DNA of 64,000 nucleotides from JABCPE02 sp963520375 (GTDB lineage Bacteria; Bacteroidota; Bacteroidia; Flavobacteriales; Weeksellaceae): the NCBI GenBank assembly GCA_963520375.1, contig CAUQQF010000003.1, positions 62,001 to 126,000 of the forward strand, written 5' to 3'. Positions 7,875-15,811 of the stretch are shown one piece after another. Positions within the stretch are counted from its first letter, which is position 1. Each line of letters starts with the position of its first letter. The notes below the pieces were generated by a model. That model searched no databases and was not told the DNA's origin. It saw only the letters and a program-made list of their open reading frames with translations. Made by a program: the position numbers and the translations under genes.

Positions 7875-8433
7875 ATCGTTATTTCTCATCATCATTTCAT
7901 GCCTTTTTGTTTTTTCCTGCTCTAAAAAAGAGACTGAAGAAATGAGTGATTTGGATAAAATAAAACACCATAACAAGACCTCCTATCCCTCTATAAAAAT
8001 GGATAGTGCGCAGGCAATCAATAACATCACAAAACAAAAAATACAGGAACTACTAGACCTTTCTGCTATCTATGCTTCTGGGAACAGGAATACAGGAGTA
8101 GATTCGCTGATTTATAACCAAATCAATAGTTATTTTTTATCGCCAGATTCCATCAAAACCAAGCCTCTCATTGCTGAACTGGATAGTTTAAGGGTAAAAA
8201 ATATTCGGGTTATAAATCTTGATATCGATAAACAAATTACCGATAAAGACACTCTTAATATCGCTAATTTTACAGTTGAGTATATAACAAAAGACAGAAA
8301 AAGTATTGGCTTTTTTGATAAAAAAGCCAGCTATATTCTCAAAAAATCTCCTGTGAAATTCATGAAAGAATTCAAGTTCTACTTTATTGATTTTGACATA
8401 AAAGACAGCACTTCTGTAGGAGTTACTAAATAA
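7861..8433 (+). CDS. Hypothetical lipoprotein, partner of the upstream membrane protein
   Basis: 190 residues from the ATG at 7861, chosen over an upstream ATG at 7822 because it starts a clean lipoprotein signal peptide (MKKIKSLFLIIISCLFVFSC; lipobox VFSC). The mature part is about 170 residues, with no family I recognise. The start lies inside the upstream gene (14-nt overlap), which suggests joint expression and perhaps interaction with that protein's extracytoplasmic domain. The last 55 nt overlap the end of the convergent 5-formyl-THF cyclo-ligase gene. Confidence 0.78.
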   Translation: MKKIKSLFLIIISCLFVFSCSKKETEEMSDLDKIKHHNKTSYPSIKMDSAQAINNITKQKIQELLDLSAIYASGNRNTGVDSLIYNQINSYFLSPDSIKTKPLIAELDSLRVKNIRVINLDIDKQITDKDTLNIANFTVEYITKDRKSIGFFDKKASYILKKSPVKFMKEFKFYFIDFDIKDSTSVGVTK

Positions 8434-8960
8434 TCTAAGGGAACATCCTGCTCAGAAACATCTGATATCAATTCCACTGGTGGGAAAAAACTAACTCCCA
8501 CTTTTAGGGCATTGTGGTCTATTTTTGAAAAAAACATATCATAAAACCCCTTGCCATAGCCCACTCTATTTCCTTGATTATCACAATATAACAGCGGCGT
8601 TATAACGATATCATATTTAATATCTTCCACAAAATCATCCTCTGGTTCCAGAATTCCCCAGCCGTTTTCTTTCAGTGGTGTGTCTGGTTTCAGCTGGATA
8701 GTCCTTATTTCGTTTTGTGCCATTTTAGGAACAAATACCGATATTCCTTTATCCCAAAAATATTCGATAAATTCCCAAGTAGAAACTTCGTTTTTCTGTT
8801 TAATCGGAAGGAAAATATGCACATTTTTAACTTTGGACATATCAAACGCTCCCAAAAACTGCTTAAAAATACTTTTGGACAAATCCTCCACTTCTGCAGA
8901 AGACATGGATTTTCTTTTTCCCGTGTAGATTTTTCTGAGCTCAGACTTTAGTAATTTCAT
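8379..8960 (-). CDS. 5-formyltetrahydrofolate cyclo-ligase
   Basis: 193 residues, the usual length. The protein converts 5-formyl-THF to 5,10-methenyl-THF with ATP. The C-terminal nucleotide-binding signature GNRVGYGKGFYD is intact, as are the upstream FLPIK and EPEDDF segments, and the end VPLDYLVTPTEV is typical. It acts in folate one-carbon metabolism in the cytoplasm. The gene lies downstream of secA but a terminator separates them. Its 3' end overlaps the convergent lipoprotein gene by 55 nt. Confidence 0.93.
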   Translation of the reverse strand: MKLLKSELRKIYTGKRKSMSSAEVEDLSKSIFKQFLGAFDMSKVKNVHIFLPIKQKNEVSTWEFIEYFWDKGISVFVPKMAQNEIRTIQLKPDTPLKENGWGILEPEDDFVEDIKYDIVITPLLYCDNQGNRVGYGKGFYDMFFSKIDHNALKVGVSFFPPVELISDVSEQDVPLDYLVTPTEVLSFMSKSIK

Positions 8961-8973
8961 TTTATAAAGGAAA

Positions 8974-8997
8974 GAGCAGCCATAAATTCAGCTGCTC
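8974..8997 (-). terminator. Terminator after secA
   Basis: GAGCAGC / GCTGCTC stem (7 bp, extended with one mismatch) around a 10-nt loop, 12 nt downstream of the secA stop codon on the minus strand and followed there by TTTCCTTT. It lies just upstream of the cyclo-ligase start at 8960. Confidence 0.7.
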
Positions 8998-9009
8998 CTT
9001 TTTATTGTT

Positions 9010-12000
9010 TTAATTGTTATTTACTGGCATTTCACCTTTAAATAAGAATGAAACGATTTGTTTATTTACATTGTCCACCATCTCGCTAAACAAATGGAAA
9101 GATTCCTGTTTGTAGATTACCAGCGGGTCTTTCTGTTCATAAACAGCACCTTGTGAAGAACGGCGAAGATCATCCATCTCTCTCAAATGCAATTTCCAGT
9201 TTTCATCAATAATCGCAAGAGAAATATTTTTCTCGAAATCCGTAATTAAGCTGTCACAATGGCTTTCATACGCTTCTTTTAGGTCTGTCACGATGTTCAG
9301 CATTCTATGTCCATCCGAGAACGGCACCTGAATATTCTTAAATAAAGAACCTTGCTGATTATAGACATTCTCAATAATAGGGAATGTTTTCTCTTTCAAC
9401 ACTTGAAGTTTCATTTTGTAATCTTCGGATGCTTTTTGATAAACAATATCCACTAATTCTAATACTTGCTTATTCTTAAATTCCTCCTCAGAAACAGGCA
9501 CTTCCATAGTGAAATACTTGATTACTTCATACTCAAATGTTTTGTAATCAGCTGTTGGTTTGGTTTGTGATACGATAGCTGCAGCTGTATCATAAATCAT
9601 ATTTTCTATATCATACTTCAGATGGTCTCCAAAGAGAGCATTTTTTCTTCTCTTATAGATTACGTCTCTTTGCTTGTTCATCACATCATCATACTCTAGC
9701 AATCTCTTTCTGATACCAAAGTTATTCTGTTCTACTTTTTTCTGAGCTCTTTCAATAGATTTTGTGATGATAGAACTTTGGATATATTCTCCTTCTTTAT
9801 GTCCCATTCCATCCATTATTCTTGCAATTCTCTCTGAACCAAAGAGACGCATCAGGTTATCTTCCAAAGAAACATAGAACTGAGAACTTCCTGGATCTCC
9901 CTGACGACCTGCACGACCTCTAAGCTGTCTATCCACACGGCGTGAATCATGTCTTTCGGTACCGATAATCGCCAATCCTCCTGCTTTTTTGACTTCGTCT
10001 TGAAGTTTGATATCCGTTCCACGCCCTGCCATATTAGTTGCGATGGTAACGACACCTGGCTTACCAGCCTCTGCTACGATTTCCGCCTCTTTTTTATGCA
10101 ATTTAGCATTCAATACTTGGTGCGGTATCTTTCTCAAACTCAATGCTCTAGAAAGTAATTGTGAAATTTCCACCGAAGTAGTCCCTACCAGCACAGGTCT
10201 TCCCTGAGCCGTAAGTCTTTCTATTTCTTCTATTACAGCATTGTATTTCTCTCGGTTGGTTTTATATACCAAATCTTGTTTGTCTATTCTCTGAATAGGT
10301 CTATTGGTAGGGATAACAACCACATCTAATTTATAAATCTGCCAAAACTCTCCTGCCTCTGTTTCCGCTGTCCCTGTCATTCCAGACAGTTTGTTATACA
10401 TACGGAAATAATTTTGTAGAGTGATGGTCGCGAAAGTCTGAGTTGCCGCCTCGATTTTCACATTTTCTTTAGCCTCTATAGCTTGGTGAAGTCCATCTGA
10501 ATAACGGCGACCTTCCATGATACGCCCTGTCTGCTCATCCACGATTTTCACCTCGCCATCCATTACCACATATTGGTCATCTTTCTCAAAAAGCGTGTAG
10601 GCTTTTAGTAATTGATTCAGTGTGTGGACTCTTTCAGATTTAATTGCGAATTCTCTGAGTAATTCATCCTTTGCAGCAAATTCTTCTTCTTTAGAAAGGT
10701 TTTTAGCCTCTAGTTCTGCGATCTCTGTCCCTATATCTTGAAGAACGAAGAAATTAGGATCTGAGTTCCCTTGGGACATATATTCCACACCTTTATCTGT
10801 AAGGTCTATCTGGTTATTCTTCTCATCAATCACGAAATACAAGTCCTTGTCCACCTTATGCATCTCACGGCTGTTGTCCTGCATGTATTGGGCTTCTGTT
10901 TTTTGAAGCAAAACACGATTTCCATCCTCAGAAAGGAATTTTATCAAATGTTTATTTTTTGGAAGACCTCTATATACTTGGAGTAATTTGAACCCTCCTT
11001 CTTTTGTATTTCCTTGTGCAATTAGTTTTTTAGCTTCATTAAAAATCGTAGAAACTACTTTTTTCTGAACCTCTACTACTCTATCCACAGATGGTTTTAG
11101 AACATCAAATTCGTGTCTATCACCCATAGGAACAGGCCCTGATATAATCAAAGGTGTTCTCGCATCATCTATCAAAACAGAGTCTACCTCATCCACTACA
11201 GCGTAGTTTAGCTCTCTCTGAACCAGTTCATCTGGCGAATTCACCATGTTATCTCTCAGATAGTCAAAACCAAATTCATTATTCGTTCCATAGGTAATGT
11301 CACATGCATATGCATTTCTTCTGGAATCTGTATTAGGCTGGTGATTATCGATACAGTCTATCGTAAGCTCATGGAACTGGTAAAGCGGTCCCATCCATGC
11401 AGAGTCCCTTTTCGCAAGGTAATCATTCACGGTAACCACATGCACTCCTCTTCCTGGTAGGGCATTCAGATAAATAGGAAGTGTTCCCACCAATGTTTTC
11501 CCTTCTCCTGTTGCCATCTCTGCGATTTTTCCGCTATGTAATACAGCTCCTCCTATGAACTGTACATCATAGTGTACCATATCCCATGTGATGTCAGCTC
11601 CTGCTGCATTCCATTTATTTTTCCAAATAGCTTTGTCACCTTGTATCTCTACAAAATCCTTTGTCGCTGCGAGTTCTCTATCTCTATCCGTGGCTTGTAC
11701 AACAATCTGTCCATTCTCTGCCCAACGGCGCCCTGTATCTTTAAGAACAGCAAAAGCCTCTGGAAGAATTTCATTAAGAACTTTTTCCTCTTTTTGATAA
11801 GCATCTTTCTGCAAAGTTTCTATCTTGGTAAACAATGCTTCTTTTTCATCAATATTGGCTGTAGTTTTTATCTGCTCTTTTATCTGCTCTATCTGAGTGG
11901 ATATATCTGCTGTTGCAGTTTTTATTTTTTCTCTAAACTCCCTACTCTTTCCTCGCAATTCATCATCAGAAAGTTCTCTGATTACAGGTTCTACTTTCTT

Positions 12001-12090
12001 TATTTTTGCGACAATTTTACCAACTTCCTTTAAATCTCTTTGGTTTTTATCTCCCAAAAAGCTTTTTAAAATCTTATTAAAAAAACTCAT
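9010..12090 (-). CDS. secA: Protein translocase subunit SecA
   Basis: 1026 residues. SecA is the ATPase motor that pushes preproteins through SecYEG. Walker A (MATGEGKT) is at 192-199, followed by HVVTVNDYLAKRD, the DEVDSVLIDDARTPLI Walker B/motif II region, the preprotein cross-linking domain and NBD2 with TNMAGRGTDI and RQLRGRAGRQGDPG. A long helical scaffold follows. The protein ends soon after this (LFKGEMPVNNN) and lacks the C-terminal CxCxS zinc motif that in many bacteria binds SecB and lipids. The internal insertions relative to E. coli (901 residues) are usual for Bacteroidota. A stem-loop lies 11 nt upstream of the start codon. Confidence 0.97.
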   Translation of the reverse strand: MSFFNKILKSFLGDKNQRDLKEVGKIVAKIKKVEPVIRELSDDELRGKSREFREKIKTATADISTQIEQIKEQIKTTANIDEKEALFTKIETLQKDAYQKEEKVLNEILPEAFAVLKDTGRRWAENGQIVVQATDRDRELAATKDFVEIQGDKAIWKNKWNAAGADITWDMVHYDVQFIGGAVLHSGKIAEMATGEGKTLVGTLPIYLNALPGRGVHVVTVNDYLAKRDSAWMGPLYQFHELTIDCIDNHQPNTDSRRNAYACDITYGTNNEFGFDYLRDNMVNSPDELVQRELNYAVVDEVDSVLIDDARTPLIISGPVPMGDRHEFDVLKPSVDRVVEVQKKVVSTIFNEAKKLIAQGNTKEGGFKLLQVYRGLPKNKHLIKFLSEDGNRVLLQKTEAQYMQDNSREMHKVDKDLYFVIDEKNNQIDLTDKGVEYMSQGNSDPNFFVLQDIGTEIAELEAKNLSKEEEFAAKDELLREFAIKSERVHTLNQLLKAYTLFEKDDQYVVMDGEVKIVDEQTGRIMEGRRYSDGLHQAIEAKENVKIEAATQTFATITLQNYFRMYNKLSGMTGTAETEAGEFWQIYKLDVVVIPTNRPIQRIDKQDLVYKTNREKYNAVIEEIERLTAQGRPVLVGTTSVEISQLLSRALSLRKIPHQVLNAKLHKKEAEIVAEAGKPGVVTIATNMAGRGTDIKLQDEVKKAGGLAIIGTERHDSRRVDRQLRGRAGRQGDPGSSQFYVSLEDNLMRLFGSERIARIMDGMGHKEGEYIQSSIITKSIERAQKKVEQNNFGIRKRLLEYDDVMNKQRDVIYKRRKNALFGDHLKYDIENMIYDTAAAIVSQTKPTADYKTFEYEVIKYFTMEVPVSEEEFKNKQVLELVDIVYQKASEDYKMKLQVLKEKTFPIIENVYNQQGSLFKNIQVPFSDGHRMLNIVTDLKEAYESHCDSLITDFEKNISLAIIDENWKLHLREMDDLRRSSQGAVYEQKDPLVIYKQESFHLFSEMVDNVNKQIVSFLFKGEMPVNNN

Positions 12091-12101
12091 AACTTATCTA
12101 C

Positions 12102-12123
12102 ACCAATAGTTTTTACCATTGGT
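12102..12123 (-). promoter_or_regulatory. Stem-loop in the secA leader
   Basis: On the minus strand ACCAATGGT and ACTATTGGT pair (9 bp with one G-U) around AAAA, ending 11 nt before the secA start codon, where a ribosome would bind. It is not followed by a T-run on that strand, so it is not a terminator for it. Translational control is a guess. Confidence 0.4.
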
Positions 12124-12202
12124 TTTTGTATTTATTTAACTATATTCTGCTTTTTATATATAAATATAACAGAGAATCTGTAAGACTTTCTGTCATTATT
12201 TT

Positions 12203-12424
12203 TTAGTATTCGTCTTCGTTCCAAAGGAAGTCTTCATCCGTTGGGTAGTCTGACCAAACCTCCTCTATGCTTTCATAGATTTCTCCCTCATCCTCAATCG
12301 CTTGTAAATTTTCCACAACCTCCATCGGAGCACCTGTTCTGATAGCATAATCAATCAACTCTGCTTTAGTCATCGGCCAAGGGGCATCACTAAGATAAGA
12401 TGCCAGTTCTAATGTCCAGTACAT
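12203..12424 (-). CDS. DUF2795 domain protein
   Basis: 73 residues, very acidic, starting MYWTLELASYLSDAPWPMTKAELIDYAIRTG-like, the hallmark of the small DUF2795 family found across Bacteroidota and Actinobacteria. The family forms a compact helical domain; the role is unknown. The acidic tail (SDYPTDEDFLWNEDEY) is typical. The gene stands alone between the secA leader and an epimerase gene on the same strand; a TAAATTTG-type -7 box on the minus strand overlaps the end of that epimerase gene (12445-12452). Confidence 0.85.
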   Translation of the reverse strand: MYWTLELASYLSDAPWPMTKAELIDYAIRTGAPMEVVENLQAIEDEGEIYESIEEVWSDYPTDEDFLWNEDEY

Positions 12425-12449
12425 ACTATTATTTTAATTTTCTACAAAT

Positions 12450-13478
12450 TTAATGTTTTTTTCTCAAAAACCATTCCACAAATTTTTTTATGCCATTTTG
12501 GAAGTTTGTTTTTGGAGAGTATTTTACTAATGTTTTCGCTTTTGTGATATCAGCATTGGTTTTTTTGACATCACCAGGTTGCATTGGTAACTTATCCAAA
12601 ACTGCTTTTTTATCCAAATTCTGTTCAATTTCCGAGAGCATATCTTTAAGCATAACCACTTCATTTTCACCAAGATTTATGATTTCATACACTCCTTGGT
12701 TGTTCTCTAAATATTGAGCAGATTTAGCAATTCCGTCTATAATATCATCTATAAAAGTGTAATCACGGGCAGTAGTGCCATCGCCATAAAATGGGATTTT
12801 TCCATTTTCGGAGATTATTTTAGTAAATTTATGAATAGCCAAATCAGGACGCTGGCGAGGTCCATAAACCGTGAAAAATCTCAGCTGAATCATATCTATT
12901 CCATACAAATGATGGTAAGTGTGCCCTATAATTTCTACGCTTTTTTTAGTGGCTGCATAGGGAGAAATAGGACGATCTACATTATCTGTTTCAGAAAAAG
13001 GAACTTTTTCATTGTTTCCATAAACACTTGATGATGAAGCGCATACGATTTTTTTAACTCCAAATTCTTTACAAAGTTCAAAGATGTTCATGGAGCCTAA
13101 TATATTGACCTCTGCATAGTCCACAGGCCTCTCAATAGAAGGGCGCACACCTGCCAGAGCCGCCAAATGTATCACCATGTCTATATGATGGTTTTGAAAA
13201 ATTTGTTTCAAGCCATTTACATCACGAATATCTTGATAATACAGCTGATAACTATCTGATTTTGTTTTATTTATAAGATTCCAAATGTCAGATTCTTTAT
13301 CTTTATATTCAAAAACTTCTGAAGAATTTACACTCTCCAAAGTATTTTCTATTTTGATTTTGTAATGATAAAAATCATCAAAATTATCTACATTGATGAC
13401 AGAATGTCCGTTTTTTAGCAAATATTCTGTCAGATGCGAACCAATAAAACCACTTCCACCTGTAATGAGATATGTCAT
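12450..13478 (-). CDS. NAD-dependent nucleotide-sugar epimerase, UDP-glucuronate 4-epimerase-like
   Basis: 342 residues of the extended short-chain dehydrogenase family. The Rossmann motif GGSGFIG is at 7-13, the catalytic YAATKKS (YxxxK) near 160 with SSSSVYG before it, and RFFTVYGPRQRPDLAI follows, which is the pattern of UDP-glucuronate 4-epimerases (CapI type). Such enzymes make UDP-galacturonate or related sugars for cell-surface polysaccharides. It lies on the same strand as the exopolysaccharide genes further right (15.8-23.3 kb), separated by two unrelated genes, and may supply that pathway. Exact substrate cannot be read from the sequence. Confidence 0.88.
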   Translation of the reverse strand: MTYLITGGSGFIGSHLTEYLLKNGHSVINVDNFDDFYHYKIKIENTLESVNSSEVFEYKDKESDIWNLINKTKSDSYQLYYQDIRDVNGLKQIFQNHHIDMVIHLAALAGVRPSIERPVDYAEVNILGSMNIFELCKEFGVKKIVCASSSSVYGNNEKVPFSETDNVDRPISPYAATKKSVEIIGHTYHHLYGIDMIQLRFFTVYGPRQRPDLAIHKFTKIISENGKIPFYGDGTTARDYTFIDDIIDGIAKSAQYLENNQGVYEIINLGENEVVMLKDMLSEIEQNLDKKAVLDKLPMQPGDVKKTNADITKAKTLVKYSPKTNFQNGIKKFVEWFLRKKH

Positions 13479-13512
13479 TTCATATTTTTTAGATATACAA
13501 AAGTATAAAAAA

Positions 13513-13538
13513 AGAAGTTTCTTTTAAAAGAAACTTCT
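13513..13538 (-). terminator. Terminator after the repeat-protein gene
   Basis: Perfect 26-bp palindrome with arms AGAAGTTTCTTTT and AAAAGAAACTTCT, followed on the minus strand by seven T. It ends the transcript of the gene at 13560-14885 and separates it from the epimerase gene. Confidence 0.85.
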
Positions 13539-13559
13539 ATGCTTGTTAATTTTTATTTT

Positions 13560-14885
13560 TTAGTGAAGAGAAATCCAGTTAGAACCATCACACCCTTGGA
13601 ATTTCTTTAATGAAGATTCATAGCGGATAGCTCCTTCATTAGCCGCTGAACAAGACGCTGTAGTCCCTCCTACTCTGATGTCTCCATTAATATCTAATTT
13701 TGCCTGAGGAGTATAAGTTCCCACTCCTACTTTTGGCCCTGTTGCTGTACTATTTCCTAAAACGATAGTATTATCTGTAGTAGGTGTAATGCCATGACCT
13801 ATAGCAATGATATTATCTAATGATGCTGTATCTGTACCATCTCCAGAATTTCCTATGCTAATATTCCCATTTCCATTATTTATATACGAACCTCCTGTTC
13901 CTATTACTGTATTATAATTCCCATTTACAATTTGGTTAGCAGAATTATGTCCTAAAGCAATGTTATTAGAACCTCCTTGATTTAGAGGCATGGTATTATA
14001 TCCAAATGCTATATTATATTCACCATTTATATTTCGTGAAAGAGCAGAATTACCAAGCGCCATATTAGCTTGTCCTGTTGTGTTTGCCTCAAGAGCATTC
14101 AGACCGATAGCAAGGTTATTATCTGCGCTTGTATTTTGTCTGAGTGTATTTGGACCAAGAGCAATATTATTCTTCCCTGTTATGTTCTTAGTAAGCGCTT
14201 CCCCTCCTATTGCAACATTATTACCCGCTTTGTTTGCATTTAGTGCTGTGACACCAATGGCAATATTATTATTTCCATCTATATTTTGTGTAAGAGTATT
14301 AGTTCCTATAGCAATGTTATTTTGCCCTATAGTATTTCTTATAAGAGCATTGGTTCCTATAGCAACAGCTCCACTCCCTGAAATGTTTTTCAGAAGAGCA
14401 CTAACACCTACTGCAATATTATTTGACCCAGTATTCGCATTAAGACTTCCTTTTCCTATTCCTATATTATTACTCCCTGCAGGAAGTGAAGTTCCATTTT
14501 TCCCAGCATCCATGGTTATATGATTTCCTCTTCCCACATATCTAAGGTCATTAAGAGGAATCCATTTTAAAGCTGTATTATTCCAATAATAGAATCCCTC
14601 ATCTGTTACATATTCATGCTTGTCTGCCTGGTCTGCTGTTGGCATAGTGTCAGTAAGATAAACAAGTACTGAATGTTGATGCCCTCCAAAATTTGCATCT
14701 CCTGACATAGTTTTCATTTCGGCTGCAGTTACTCTTGGTATCAAGATACCTTTTATGTTATCTACTGAACTACCATTGATGTCTAATGTAGATTTAGGAG
14801 CATCTGTATTAACTCCAACTCTTCCTTTTTGTGCATAAATGTTTGTCAATCCTACAAACCCTAATAAAATAAATATCCTTTTCAT
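13560..14885 (-). CDS. Secreted protein with tandem 17-residue NNIAIG repeats (YadA-head-like)
   Basis: 441 residues. A signal peptide (cleavage near YAQ, residue 19) is followed by GRVGVNTDAPKSTLDING, a start seen in many Bacteroidota surface proteins, and a domain of about 100 residues. Residues about 135-376 are some 14 tandem copies of a 17-residue unit with consensus NNIAIGxxALxxNxxG. The NxxAIG core matches the left-handed beta-roll of YadA-type adhesin heads and some phage fibres. The tail contains another AKLDINGDIRVG and ends with GSNWISLH. No membrane anchor, beta-barrel or type IX sorting domain is recognisable. Likely an extracellular trimeric fibre or adhesin; this is inference from the repeat type. 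Confidence 0.8.
   Translation of the reverse strand: MKRIFILLGFVGLTNIYAQKGRVGVNTDAPKSTLDINGSSVDNIKGILIPRVTAAEMKTMSGDANFGGHQHSVLVYLTDTMPTADQADKHEYVTDEGFYYWNNTALKWIPLNDLRYVGRGNHITMDAGKNGTSLPAGSNNIGIGKGSLNANTGSNNIAVGVSALLKNISGSGAVAIGTNALIRNTIGQNNIAIGTNTLTQNIDGNNNIAIGVTALNANKAGNNVAIGGEALTKNITGKNNIALGPNTLRQNTSADNNLAIGLNALEANTTGQANMALGNSALSRNINGEYNIAFGYNTMPLNQGGSNNIALGHNSANQIVNGNYNTVIGTGGSYINNGNGNISIGNSGDGTDTASLDNIIAIGHGITPTTDNTIVLGNSTATGPKVGVGTYTPQAKLDINGDIRVGGTTASCSAANEGAIRYESSLKKFQGCDGSNWISLH
13757..14482 (-). repeat. Coding repeat, period about 51 nt
   Basis: The DNA for the NNIAIG units repeats every 51 nt on average, with strong conservation of the positions coding Asn-Ile-Ala-Ile-Gly and much drift elsewhere. 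One unit (NNVAIGGEALTKNITG) is a residue shorter and the last units are irregular. Confidence 0.8.
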
Positions 14886-14936
14886 TATCTCTTTTTTTCA
14901 GGGTGCAAATGTATGAAAAAAATAACACTTTCACGA

Positions 14937-14970
14937 TTTGCTATTTCTATTCATAAAATTTATATTTTTG
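14937..14970 (+). promoter_or_regulatory. Promoter of the DUF2797 gene
   Basis: TTTG at 14937-14940 and TATTTTTG at 14963-14970, spacer 22 nt. The predicted transcription start (about 14977) is downstream of the in-frame ATG at 14913 and just ahead of the ATG at 14988, which decides the start. Confidence 0.65.
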
Positions 14971-14987
14971 TATTTATAAAAAAGAAG

Positions 14988-15779
14988 ATGTTATTCAGAG
15001 GACAAATTCGTAAAATGATAACTCAACTTGCCGAGCCTGTGCAATATTACCTAAATATTTCAGGAGACATCATACACCTAAATGAGTTATTTGGAAAAAA
15101 AATAAACATACAGCACATTGGTTATCAATGTATAGAATGCGGAAGCAGCGAACCTGTTTTCCGAATGGGATTTTGTAAAAAATGTTTTTTCGAAAGTCCT
15201 TTCGCCAGCGATTCCATCTTAAAACCAGAGCTTTCCACAGCTCATCTCGGCATAGAGGAGCGAAATTTGGAAATAGAAAAGAACATTCAGCTTCAGCCTC
15301 ATATCGTGTATTTGGCATATACTGGTGATGTAAAGGTGGGCGTAACTCGCGAAAGCCAAATCCCAACAAGATGGATAGACCAAGGCGCTACATTTGCCCT
15401 ACCTATCGCACGAACCGAAAACCGCTACGAGGCAGGCGTGATAGAAGTTGCTCTGAAACAGCATATCTCAGATAAAACCAACTGGCGAAAAATGCTCCAA
15501 AATGAGTATGAGGAAGAAATAGACTTACTTGATTTTAGAAATAAAATAGAGAGTCTTTTTCCTGTAGAAAGTAGAAAATTCGCCATCAACGAAGAAAAAA
15601 TCTGGAAAATAGATTTTCCCTACACTGCTCCTGAGAAAATTTTAGTTTTCACCTTGGAAAAACAACCTAAATTCAGTGGCATTTTACAAGGAATAAAAGG
15701 ACAATATCTTTGTTTCCAAGATGGAAATGTTATCAATATAAGAAACCACGAAGGCTATGTAGTTGATATTGAAATATAA
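14988..15779 (+). CDS. DUF2797 zinc-ribbon protein
   Basis: 264 residues from the ATG at 14988 (MLFRGQIRKM, the usual family start); the longer in-frame ATG at 14913 lies in the promoter. Cys48, Cys51, Cys63 and Cys66 (CIEC, CKKC) form a zinc-ribbon. The segment LQPHIVYLAYTGDVKVGVTRE is similar to GIY-YIG-like beta-strands and is followed by TRWIDQGA and the KTNWRKML signature of DUF2797. The family is conserved in Bacteroidota and some Actinobacteria; its role is unknown. It is a single-gene unit closed by a bidirectional terminator shared with the convergent wzc-like gene. Confidence 0.88.
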   Translation: MLFRGQIRKMITQLAEPVQYYLNISGDIIHLNELFGKKINIQHIGYQCIECGSSEPVFRMGFCKKCFFESPFASDSILKPELSTAHLGIEERNLEIEKNIQLQPHIVYLAYTGDVKVGVTRESQIPTRWIDQGATFALPIARTENRYEAGVIEVALKQHISDKTNWRKMLQNEYEEEIDLLDFRNKIESLFPVESRKFAINEEKIWKIDFPYTAPEKILVFTLEKQPKFSGILQGIKGQYLCFQDGNVINIRNHEGYVVDIEI

Positions 15780-15780
15780 A

Positions 15781-15809
15781 AAAAGAGCAATGAAAAATTG
15801 CTCTTTTTT
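15781..15809. terminator. Bidirectional terminator
   Basis: Stem AAAAGAGCAAT / ATTGCTCTTTT around GAAAA with T-runs on both strands, 1 nt after the DUF2797 stop and 3 nt after the wzc-like stop on the other strand. Confidence 0.88.
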
Positions 15810-15811
15810 GT

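Noticed and set aside
11572..12033. Plus-strand open frame of 153 codons inside secA
   Set aside because: Antisense to the conserved N-terminal region of SecA, with Cys/Phe/Tyr-rich composition typical of shadow frames.
13757..14482. Regular repeats that might be a CRISPR array
   Set aside because: The 51-nt units are diverged, in frame and without unique spacers; they encode a protein repeat.
13990..14523. Long plus-strand open frame (177 codons) antisense to the repeat-protein gene
   Set aside because: It is the mirror image of the NNIAIG repeats, and its translation is a periodic Val/Leu/Pro/Ala pattern with no family features; the minus frame has a signal peptide and promoter.
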